Part shown: piece after piece, positions 1 through 5,360 of the stretch
Numbering within the stretch: position 1 is the first letter of the stretch
How the letters are laid out: each line of letters opens with the position of its first letter
Source: Pseudomonadota bacterium
GTDB lineage: Bacteria; Pseudomonadota; Alphaproteobacteria; Acetobacterales; Acetobacteraceae
Assembly: GCA_021785335.1 (NCBI GenBank)
Contig: JAJYFW010000163.1
Coordinates: 1 to 5,360 of the forward strand
Direction: 5' to 3'
DNA length: 5,360 nucleotides
Notes under the pieces: model-generated
The model's input: only the letters and a program-made list of their open reading frames with translations
What the model was told of the DNA's origin: nothing
Databases searched by the model: none
Position numbers and translations under genes: made by a program

Positions 1-456
1 ATACGGCGTATTGGCAAACACGCCTGGCAGGCCGTCGGAAAAACTGACCAGCGACAGGTTGATGGCAGGAAACAGGTAGGTCTGCTGCGCGGCGAAGTAG
101 GCCCGGGGCTACTCCGAGGACAGGATCGGTCCCGCGATCAGGGCCAGGAACAGCACCACCACCGCGAGCGCAGGAAGCAGCCGCAACGCACGGTTCACCA
201 CGAAGGCTACCGTGGTGCGGGTACGCTCGAAGCTCATGGTGATCAGGTAGCCGCTGATGACGAAGAAGATCGTCACGGCCAGGCTACCGCCCGTTGTTTG
301 CTCGCGGCTCAGGCGCCAGATCGGCTCGGCGCGATCGTCCCCGGCCAGCGCAAAGGCGTGGGAGGCCAGCACCATCACCGCCGCGATGGCGCGCAACGTA
401 TCGAAATTGTTGGCTCGTGCTCGTGCCAGCGCGTGCTCCGGAGAAGATGTCGCCAC
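1..456 (-). pseudogene. Acyltransferase-3 family membrane protein, broken by an in-frame TAG, 3' end outside window
   Basis: N-terminal part of an integral-membrane O-acyltransferase of the acyltransferase-3 (OafA/NodX-like) family, which usually acylates cell-surface sugars. The first 115 residues carry family hallmarks: FDTLRAIAAVMVLASHAF (residues 18-35, with Arg22 and His33), FFVISGYLIT (64-73), and R-x-x-R-L-L-P-A-L (89-97) leading into a hydrophobic segment. A TAG stop follows at 109-111. The same frame then stays open for 36 codons to the window edge and still reads as the family (YFAAQQTYLFPAINLSL, then LPGVFANTPY). One base change therefore seems to have truncated an otherwise intact gene; full-length members are about 350-400 aa. 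I chose the GTG at 456 because AAGGA sits six bases upstream; a GTG at 495 has no such site. Base composition is less GC-rich than hrpB, consistent with acquired surface-polysaccharide DNA. A sequencing error at the TAG cannot be excluded. Confidence 0.82.
109..111 (-). other. Premature amber stop inside the acyltransferase frame
   Basis: On the minus strand the codons read TCC TCG GAG TAG CCC CGG GCC TAC TTC, i.e. S-S-E-stop-P-R-A-Y-F. Family-like sequence lies on both sides in one frame. A single substitution from TCG, TGG or CAG would account for it. Confidence 0.8.
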
Positions 457-462
457 CCTGCG

Positions 463-467
463 TCCTT
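463..467 (-). promoter_or_regulatory. Ribosome binding site deciding the acyltransferase start
   Basis: The minus strand reads GGGGGGCAAGGACGCAGG immediately before GTG at 456. AAGGA with six-base spacing is a good Shine-Dalgarno match and is the reason for preferring this GTG over the one 39 bases upstream. Confidence 0.6.
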
Positions 468-517
468 GCCCCCCAGTTTTGCGGCGGCAAGCCACCGGGA
501 CTTCGTGTCACTTCCGG

Positions 518-538
518 CACCAAGCCGCAAGCTTGGCA
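518..538 (-). terminator. Small hairpin downstream of mazF, weak terminator candidate
   Basis: CCAAGC (520-525) and GCTTGG (531-536) form a perfect 6-bp stem around a 5-base loop. Two G-U wobbles can extend it on the minus-strand transcript. No run of U follows, so it is not a classical intrinsic terminator. It could slow transcription between the fusion gene and the acyltransferase, or be chance. Confidence 0.25.
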
Positions 539-588
539 GGAGAAGATCTGGTCCGGTGCCCCGAATCGGCGCGCGACCTCAGCGCCCG

Positions 589-915
589 TCACACCCCGCC
601 GATCAGCGCCATTGCCAGTTCCCGGATCGCGGCGAGTTCGTCCGCCGTCGCAGCCCCCTTCCGCAAGGCCTGCCGCGCGCGCCAATCCAGGCTCTTGACC
701 TGATCGGCCAGTGCGACGCTGGGCGGGGTCCCGGCCAACCTCACCTCGAACGGATAGCCCTTGATCCGCGTGGTGGTCGGGCAGCACAGCAGCAGCCCGG
801 TCCGCCCATTATAGGCCGCCGGGCTGAGCACGACCGCCGGACGATGCCCCGCCTGCTCGTGGCCCGCTTGCGGATCGAAAGCGAGCCAGACGATATCGCC
901 CGCCGCGGGCACATA
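589..915 (-). other. mazF: MazF-type endoribonuclease (PemK/MazF) domain of the fusion protein
   Basis: From YVPAAGDIVWLAFDP to the C-terminus (108 codons plus stop) this matches E. coli MazF (about 111 aa) nearly end to end: HEQAGHRPAVVLSPAAYN, then CCPTTTRIKGYPFEV, then VALADQVKSLDWRAR. From memory of the E. coli protein, catalytic Arg29 corresponds to Arg337 (GHRP) and Thr52 to Thr360 (second Thr of PTTT); Glu24 corresponds to Glu332. MazF cuts single-stranded mRNA at short motifs and is normally held inactive by MazE, encoded just upstream. Only the first few residues, including the usual Met, are replaced by HtrA sequence, and no mazE is visible anywhere in the window. Fused behind an export leader, the domain would probably sit outside the cytoplasm. 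Internal GTG codons exist, for example at 912, but none has a clear ribosome binding site. Confidence 0.88.
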
Positions 916-1851
916 GCCGCGCGCCGCGGGACCCCGCGGGATCACGCTCACGATGCGCACGCCGCCGGGACCCACGGGCGCGAACGGGTTCGCCCCGGAC
1001 TCGCCATTGAGCGTGACGCCGAGCCAGCCGCGCTGGATCGTGCCGTGCGCCTTGAGCTGGTCCACGATCCGGCTCACCAGCTCCGCCGGAATGGCGAAGC
1101 CGATGCCGACCGACCCGCCGGAGGGCGTGTAGATCGCCGAGTTCATGCCCACCACGCGGCCCTGGTTGTCGAACAGCGGGCCGCCGGAGTTGCCGGGATT
1201 GATCGGCGCGTCGAACTGGATGAAGTCGTCGAAGGGGCTGGCACCCAGGTCGCGGCCGAAGGCGGAGACGATGCCGGCGGTGACCGAGCCGCCCAGGCCG
1301 AACGGATTGCCGGCGGCGATGACCCAGTCGCCCACCTGCAGCGAGCGGCTGGAGCCGAACGTGACGTAGGGCAGCGTCCCGGGCGCGTCGATCTTGATCA
1401 GCGCAATGTCGGTGAGTTCGTCCGAGCCGACCAGGCGGGCGGGGAAGCTGCGCCCGTCCGAAAGCCCGACCACGATCTTGTCGGCGTTGCCGACCACGTG
1501 GTTGTTGGTGACGATCAGGCCCGAGGGATCGATGATGAACCCGGACCCGGCGCCGGTGAGGTGCTGCGGTTCCGGCGGCAGGCGGTCGCGGAACTTCCGG
1601 CGGATTTCGGGCGGCAGGTCGGCCAGCGGATCGCGGCCGGGGACCGTCTCCTCGACGGCGATGTTCACGACCGCGGGCAGGATGCGCTTGATCAGCGGCG
1701 CGAAGCTGCGTGGCCCGACCTCGCCCGCAGCCGCCTGGCCCGCGACGGGACCATCCGCGCGTGCCGGCGCGCAGCCGAGCAGCGGCAGGGTGCCGGTCAG
1801 CGCGAGCGCGCCCGCGAGCGCGGCGCGGCGGGGAAGGGGAGCAGGCGTCAT
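589..1851 (-). CDS. Deg/HtrA-like serine protease fused in frame to a MazF toxin domain
   Basis: A 420-aa chimera. Residues 1-32 form an export leader: MTPAPLPRRAALAG has a twin arginine, a hydrophobic stretch follows, and LLGC (24-27) is a lipobox, so an envelope lipoprotein or Tat substrate is likely; an alternative signal-peptidase cut is after ARA (30-32). Residues about 50-265 are a trypsin-like Deg protease with the full triad: His118 in TNNHVV, Asp148 in ELTDIALIKI and Ser222 in NPGNSGGPLF. A PDZ domain begins near QRGWLGVTLN (273) but stops after VIPRGPAARG (303-312), where 80-90 residues would be expected. Residues 313-420 are MazF. Such proteases degrade misfolded envelope proteins; without its PDZ domain, substrate handling should be altered. 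The ATG at 1851 is chosen because the signal peptide begins there; an in-frame GTG at 1905 would add 18 residues with no good ribosome site. The gene follows hrpB by 103 bases. Confidence 0.85.
   Translation of the reverse strand: MTPAPLPRRAALAGALALTGTLPLLGCAPARADGPVAGQAAAGEVGPRSFAPLIKRILPAVVNIAVEETVPGRDPLADLPPEIRRKFRDRLPPEPQHLTGAGSGFIIDPSGLIVTNNHVVGNADKIVVGLSDGRSFPARLVGSDELTDIALIKIDAPGTLPYVTFGSSRSLQVGDWVIAAGNPFGLGGSVTAGIVSAFGRDLGASPFDDFIQFDAPINPGNSGGPLFDNQGRVVGMNSAIYTPSGGSVGIGFAIPAELVSRIVDQLKAHGTIQRGWLGVTLNGESGANPFAPVGPGGVRIVSVIPRGPAARGYVPAAGDIVWLAFDPQAGHEQAGHRPAVVLSPAAYNGRTGLLLCCPTTTRIKGYPFEVRLAGTPPSVALADQVKSLDWRARQALRKGAATADELAAIRELAMALIGGV
903..940. repeat. Three 7-base CCGCGGG repeats at the htrA/mazF junction
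   Basis: CCGCGGG occurs at 903-909, 924-930 and 934-940. The copies bracket the point where HtrA homology ends and MazF homology begins (about 913-925). Short repeats like these can guide deletion by replication slippage or end joining, but they also arise by chance in DNA this GC-rich. Confidence 0.45.
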
Positions 1852-1954
1852 CGAAATCCGGTCCACAACCGATTCTGGCTGAAACGTGGCGTTTCGCGCC
1901 AGCACCTACAACCGCGCCGGGGACGATACGACTCACCCATGACTTAATTCGGCG
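1852..1954. other. Intergenic gap hrpB to htrA-mazF
   Basis: These 103 bases separate the hrpB stop from the preferred protease ATG. They contain a perfect inverted repeat (1881-1895) and, just before the ATG, a weak GGA ribosome-site core (1857-1859) five bases from the start. I could not identify a convincing -35/-10 pair. The gap leaves room for a separate promoter, so the protease need not be co-transcribed with hrpB. Confidence 0.4.
1881..1895. promoter_or_regulatory. Inverted repeat GAAACG-TGG-CGTTTC upstream of the protease gene
   Basis: Two perfect 6-base arms (1881-1886 and 1890-1895) flank a 3-base centre, 29 bases upstream of the ATG. The position suits an operator or a 5'-leader hairpin. 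It is AT-richer than its surroundings, which makes a chance palindrome somewhat less likely. No specific regulator is recognised. Confidence 0.3.
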
Positions 1955-4324
1955 TCAGCCGTTGGACGGATCCTCCGGCCACGCATGGCGGGGGTAGCGG
2001 CCGCGCATTTGGGCACGCGCCTCGCGCCACGCGCCACGCCAGAACCCCGCGAGATCGGTGGTCACCGCGATCGGCCGTCCGGCCGGCGAGAGCAGCGCCA
2101 GCCGCGGCACCACGCGGCCCTCGGCAAGGCGCGGCGTTTCCCTGAGCCCGTAGAAGGCCTGCGCGCGGGCGGCGGCGAGCGGCTCCGGCTCGGTGTAGTC
2201 CACCCGCGCCCGCCCGCCTGGAAGCGGGATCTCGACTGGCAGCAGCGTGTCGAGCCGATGCCGCAGCCGGCGGCCCAGCAGCTCCGCGAGCAGGGCAACG
2301 AGGTCGAGCTTGCCGGCGTCGGCGAGGCGGGTGCGGCCGTGGAGCGCTTGGGCGAGCCAGGCGCGGTCCGCGGCCAGCGCCGCGTCCGAGATATCCGGCC
2401 ACCCCTCGTCCGGAAACAGCCGCGCGGCCAGGGCCACACGGGCCTGGAGCTGGCGCGCCGCCTCCGTCCAGGGCAGCGAGGGCAGCGAGACCGCCTCCGC
2501 GAGCGCGCGCGCGGTCGCCTCGGGGTCCGCGGCGATGCTGCGGTCCTCCAGGATCAGCGCGCCGAGCCGGCGGCGGCGCCGTGCGATCACGGCGCCCTGC
2601 ACCGGGTCGAATCCCGCTTCCTCGGCGACCGTGACCCTGGCCGCGACCGCCTCGGGCAGGTCCGCAGGGTCGAGCGGCGCCGCGAGCCGGATCGCCGTGC
2701 CGCGCGAGGCCTGGACCGCGGCGACGGCGAGGAACGGGGCGCGGGCCAGCGGATCGGTGAGCGGCAGCGAAGCTCCACCGCCGCCGGCGAGGCGGAAGCT
2801 TCCGGGCTCCCGGCGCTGGGCGATGCGGTCCGGGAAGGCGGCGGCGATCAGGCGGCCGGGATCGCCCTCGGCCGCGGCCCGGGTCCGCAGCCGGTTGCGG
2901 TACATGTCGGCGGTGCGACGGATGGCGCCGAGCCGGCGGTCGCGGGCGAGCGCCTCGAGCCGCAGCGCGATATCGGCGCTCGCGGCCTCGCGCAGCGGGT
3001 CGCGCTCCTCCAGCAACGCCGCGATGTCGGCGGCCAGCGCTGCCTCCGCCGGTGTGCGGGCGGCCAGCATCATGGCGGCGAGCCGGGGATGGGCGCCGAG
3101 TTCGGCCATGCGCCGTCCCGCCTCGGTGATGCGTCCGGCTTCGTCGAGCGCACCGAGGCCGCGCAGCAGTTCGGTCGCGGTGGCGAGCGCCGCGGCGGGC
3201 GGCGCGTCCGGGAACGGCAGCGATTCCGGCGCGGCGCCCCAGGCGGCGCAGATGAGGCAGAGCGGGGCGAGGTCGGCGGCGAGGATTTCCGGCCGGTCCG
3301 CCGGCGGCAGGCCGCGGTGCAACGCCGCGGTCCAGAGCCGGATCGCGACGCCCGGTCCTTCCCGCCCGGCGCGGCCGGCGCGCTGGGTCGCGGCGGCGCG
3401 GCTGATGCGCACCGTGGTGAGCCGCGTGAGGCCCGAGCCGGGGTCGAACACCGGCGCGCGGCGAAACCCCCCATCGATCACGATGCGCACGCCGGGGATG
3501 GTGAGCGAGGTCTCGGCGATGGAGGTCGCGAGCACCACGCGCCGGCGCGCGCCGGGCGTGAGGGCCGCAAGCTGGGTGGGGGGCGGCAGTTCGCCATGCA
3601 GCGGCAGCACGTCCGCGCCGCAATCCCCGAGCGCCTCCTCAGTGCGACGGATCTCCGCCATGCCTGGCAGGAACACCAGGATGTCCCCCGCCTCGCCGCG
3701 CAGCGCGTCGCGCACCGCGCGGGCGGCTTCCTGCGGCAGGTCGCGGGGATGCGCGAGGTCGCGCCTGGCGTGACGGATCTCGGTGGGGAAGGCGCGGCCC
3801 TCCGCGGCGACGACGGGGCCGGCAAGGAGCGCGGCGAGACGTTCCGTGTCCGGGGTCGCTGACATCGCGAGCAGGCGCAGTTCCGGGCGCAGCGCCTGCA
3901 CCTCGCGGCACAGCGCCATGGCGAGGTCCGCCTCCACACTGCGCTCGTGCACCTCGTCGAGGATCACCAGCGACACGCCGTCGAGCCCGGGATCGGCGAG
4001 CAGGCGGCGGACCAGCAAGCCCTCGGTCAGCACCTCGATGCGCGTCGCGGGGCCCATGGCGGATTCGATCCGGGTACGAAACCCGATCAAGCCGCCCGGT
4101 GCCTCGCCGCGCTCCTCGGCCATGCGCGTCGCGGCGGCGCGGGCGGCGAGGCGCCGCGGCTCCAGCATCACGATGCGTCCGCCCCCGATCCAGTCCTCGC
4201 CGAGCAGGGCGGGCGGCACGCGCGTGGTCTTGCCGGCGCCGGGCGGGGCGACGAGCAGCGCTGCATTGTGTTCGCGCAGCGCTGCCCGCAGCGCCGGCAG
4301 GGCCGCCTCGACAGGAAGCTCCAT
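1955..4324 (-). CDS. hrpB: ATP-dependent helicase HrpB (DEAH-box)
   Basis: A complete 789-aa DExH/DEAH-box helicase of the HrpA/HrpB group, cytoplasmic; HrpB members are about 800-850 aa. The motifs appear in order: Walker A APPGAGKTT (26-34, Lys32); Ia LEPRRLAAR (54-62); TEGLLVRRLL (100-109); Walker B DEVH (123-126) followed by ERS; SAT (155-157); LVFLPGMAEI (216-225); ATSIAETSLTIPGV (266-279); and QRAGRAGR (314-321). A helicase-associated region follows. The C-terminus carries the HrpB-specific tail TDLAGFWRGAW, then GRYPRHAWPEDP, which separates it from HrpA. NTP-driven RNA unwinding is expected from the family, but the physiological role is poorly defined. GAGGG lies three bases before the ATG, inside the preceding gene, and the ATG shares one base with that gene's TGA, so translation is probably coupled. 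Nothing appears broken. Confidence 0.96.
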   Translation of the reverse strand: MELPVEAALPALRAALREHNAALLVAPPGAGKTTRVPPALLGEDWIGGGRIVMLEPRRLAARAAATRMAEERGEAPGGLIGFRTRIESAMGPATRIEVLTEGLLVRRLLADPGLDGVSLVILDEVHERSVEADLAMALCREVQALRPELRLLAMSATPDTERLAALLAGPVVAAEGRAFPTEIRHARRDLAHPRDLPQEAARAVRDALRGEAGDILVFLPGMAEIRRTEEALGDCGADVLPLHGELPPPTQLAALTPGARRRVVLATSIAETSLTIPGVRIVIDGGFRRAPVFDPGSGLTRLTTVRISRAAATQRAGRAGREGPGVAIRLWTAALHRGLPPADRPEILAADLAPLCLICAAWGAAPESLPFPDAPPAAALATATELLRGLGALDEAGRITEAGRRMAELGAHPRLAAMMLAARTPAEAALAADIAALLEERDPLREAASADIALRLEALARDRRLGAIRRTADMYRNRLRTRAAAEGDPGRLIAAAFPDRIAQRREPGSFRLAGGGGASLPLTDPLARAPFLAVAAVQASRGTAIRLAAPLDPADLPEAVAARVTVAEEAGFDPVQGAVIARRRRRLGALILEDRSIAADPEATARALAEAVSLPSLPWTEAARQLQARVALAARLFPDEGWPDISDAALAADRAWLAQALHGRTRLADAGKLDLVALLAELLGRRLRHRLDTLLPVEIPLPGGRARVDYTEPEPLAAARAQAFYGLRETPRLAEGRVVPRLALLSPAGRPIAVTTDLAGFWRGAWREARAQMRGRYPRHAWPEDPSNG

Positions 4325-4332
4325 CAGCCCTC
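4324..4332 (-). promoter_or_regulatory. Ribosome site GAGGG and stop/start overlap (TGATG) for hrpB
   Basis: GAGGG (4328-4332, minus strand) precedes the hrpB ATG (4322-4324) by three bases. The amidohydrolase TGA (4324-4326) overlaps that ATG by one base. This geometry is typical of reinitiation-coupled genes in one operon and fixes the hrpB start. Confidence 0.65.
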
Positions 4333-5360
4333 GAAGGCGGCGCGGGCCTCGGGCAGCGCCCAGATGCGCGCCACGGCGGCGGTGCCCGCGGCCGCGATCG
4401 CCGCTTCGTCGCCCTTCGTGTAGCGGCCACCGGCGATAAGGTGCTCGCCATCCACGAACACCTCGGCGATGTCGGCGCGGTTGGCGAGCGCGATGAGACC
4501 GCGGCGCGGATCGGCGAGGGGCTGGAGTTGCGGATGGGTCATGCCGACCACGGTGAGGTCCGCCGTGGCGCCCGGCGCGATTGTTCCGAGATCGGGACGG
4601 CCGACGGCGGCGGCGGCCTGCGTGGTCACGGCACCCAGAAGTTCCGGCGCGGTCGCGACATCCGGCTTGCCGAGCGCGATCTTCGAGATCGTCGAGGCCG
4701 CGTGCAGCTCGCCCAGCATGTCCGCGTTGTAGCCGTCGGTGCCGACCAGGGTGCGCACGCCGTGCGCCGCGAAGCGGCCGAAGGCGGCGACGGTTCCGGC
4801 GCGGGCGAAGACGCGCGGGCAGTTCAGCACACTGGCACCGCGCGCGGCCATCAGGCGCAGGTCGGCGTCCGTCGAATCGATGCAGTGCGCGGCCAGCAGA
4901 TCCGGCGCCAGCAGGCCCAGCCAGTCGAGATATTCCGCAGGCGTCCTCCCCGCATGGCGCGCGGCAATGGTCGCCAGCTCGTCCGGGCTCTGGGCCATGT
5001 GGGTGGTGAGCGGCACGCCGTGCGCGCGGGCCCGCGCGGCGGCCTCGCGCAGCAGGTCGGGGCCGCAGGTATCGGTTGCGTGCGGCGCCATGGCGAGGTG
5101 GATGCGGCCCTCGGACGCACCCTCCCAGCGCGCGTGCAGCGCCGTCCACGCGGCGAGGTCGGCGGCGCCGTCGTCGCCGGCATAGCGCATCGTGCCGTCA
5201 GGCTGGATTCCGGCGTCGGCTGTGGAGAACACGTAGGGCGCGCCCCAGAAGCGGATGCCCATCTCCGCCGCCGCCTCGAACATCTCCGGGATGCCGTTGC
5301 GGAACAGGTCCATCACACTGGTGATACCGCCGCGCAGCAGCTGCAGAATGCCAAGCCGGG
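4324..5360 (-). CDS. Amidohydrolase, TRZ/ATZ (chlorohydrolase/deaminase-like) family, 5' end outside window
   Basis: The frame is open from the right edge (first residues RLGILQLLRGGITSVMDLF, a family signature), so the real start and the N-terminal HxH metal motif lie beyond 5360; 345 residues are visible. The family hydrolyses C-N or C-Cl bonds on purine- or triazine-like rings using one divalent metal. Visible active-site candidates are the His of MAPHATDT (codon near 5082), the metal His of TTHMAQSPDE (near 5001), the His of LLAAHCIDST (near 4887) and the metal Asp of LVGTDGYNADM (near 4737). The Glu expected three residues after the second His in AtzA/TrzN-type enzymes is Gln here (HMAQ). 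The C-terminus shows the usual beta-sandwich return, ADLTVVGMTHPQLQPL then VFVDGEHLIAGGRY. The substrate cannot be assigned. It is the upstream partner of hrpB in a coupled pair. Confidence 0.88.
   Translation of the reverse strand, partial: RLGILQLLRGGITSVMDLFRNGIPEMFEAAAEMGIRFWGAPYVFSTADAGIQPDGTMRYAGDDGAADLAAWTALHARWEGASEGRIHLAMAPHATDTCGPDLLREAAARARAHGVPLTTHMAQSPDELATIAARHAGRTPAEYLDWLGLLAPDLLAAHCIDSTDADLRLMAARGASVLNCPRVFARAGTVAAFGRFAAHGVRTLVGTDGYNADMLGELHAASTISKIALGKPDVATAPELLGAVTTQAAAAVGRPDLGTIAPGATADLTVVGMTHPQLQPLADPRRGLIALANRADIAEVFVDGEHLIAGGRYTKGDEAAIAAAGTAAVARIWALPEARAAFEG

Larger units (their letters stand above)
457..588. other. Short intergenic gap between htrA-mazF and the acyltransferase
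   Basis: These 132 bases hold the acyltransferase ribosome binding site and one small hairpin (518-538). I see no convincing promoter and no gene. One minus-strand reading contains a lone C-x-x-C (FSCQACG), but it resembles no family I know and overlaps both neighbours, so it is not called. Confidence 0.5.

Noticed and set aside
109..111. TAG as a recoded (pyrrolysine or selenocysteine-like) codon
   Set aside because: Pyrrolysine is not expected in this protein family or organism type, and selenocysteine uses TGA. A nonsense mutation is simpler.
457..495. GTG at 495 as the acyltransferase start
   Set aside because: The GTG at 456 has AAGGA at six-base spacing. The extra 13 residues are basic and unlike the family N-terminus.
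284..787. 167-codon minus-strand frame spanning the gap and containing FSCQACG
   Set aside because: It overlaps the MazF domain and the acyltransferase in the wrong frame. A single C-x-x-C with no second pair is not enough for a zinc-finger or transposase call.
1852..1905. GTG at 1905 as the start of the protease fusion
   Set aside because: It has no ribosome site, would place 18 non-signal residues before the leader peptide, and would cover the inverted repeat. The ATG at 1851 gives a normal leader.
298..1947. 549-codon plus-strand open frame opposite the acyltransferase and the protease fusion
   Set aside because: Its Arg/Ala/Gly/Asp-rich translation is the usual antisense shadow of a GC-rich gene. 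It resembles no family, while the opposite strand encodes recognisable domains throughout.
1985..3862. 625-codon plus-strand open frame opposite hrpB
   Set aside because: Low-complexity antisense translation lying entirely opposite helicase motifs. Stop codons are rare by composition.
4325..5149. Extending hrpB upstream in its own frame to 5149
   Set aside because: The extra 275 codons are low-complexity and overlap the amidohydrolase in another frame. HrpB similarity starts at the ATG at 4324, which has a ribosome site.

Overview
The window is very GC-rich and reads like an alphaproteobacterial chromosome. A 60-base sample of hrpB (2161-2220) has 51 G/C. The codon use and the protein flavour (HrpB, a Deg-family protease with a twin-arginine/lipobox leader, GTG starts) would fit Acetobacteraceae or Rhodospirillales, but that placement is an inference from general appearance. 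All genes I can support are on the minus strand, so transcription runs from high to low coordinates.

Right to left, the layout is as follows. (1) 4324-5360: the 3' part of an amidohydrolase of the TRZ/ATZ (chlorohydrolase/deaminase-like) type, running off the right edge. (2) 1955-4324: a complete ATP-dependent helicase, hrpB (789 aa), whose ATG overlaps the amidohydrolase stop by one base (TGATG). (3) 589-1851: a Deg/HtrA-type serine protease with an intact catalytic triad. Its PDZ domain breaks off after about 40 residues and continues in frame into an essentially whole MazF endoribonuclease toxin. (4) 1-456: an acyltransferase-3 membrane protein, interrupted by one in-frame TAG at 109-111 and running off the left edge.

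The right two thirds look like ordinary core chromosome. The left kilobase looks rearranged. A housekeeping protease gene has been joined to a toxin gene with no mazE antitoxin visible, and the next gene is an inactivated surface acyltransferase of lower GC (33 of 60 in 1-60; 35 of 60 in 241-300). The simplest reading is a deletion or insertion-associated junction near 913-940. It removed the end of htrA, probably mazE, and the mazF start codon. Three copies of a 7-base CCGCGGG motif lie at the junction and could have supplied microhomology.

The htrA-mazF chimera is the main item of interest. Both catalytic centres look intact, but the leader should carry the polypeptide out of the cytoplasm, where MazF would meet no mRNA. 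It could be a fortuitous, detoxified fusion or a real two-domain protein; conservation of the junction in relatives would decide. No tRNA, rRNA, CRISPR array, complete insertion sequence or origin was recognised. Between-gene stretches are all short (about 103 and 132 bases).
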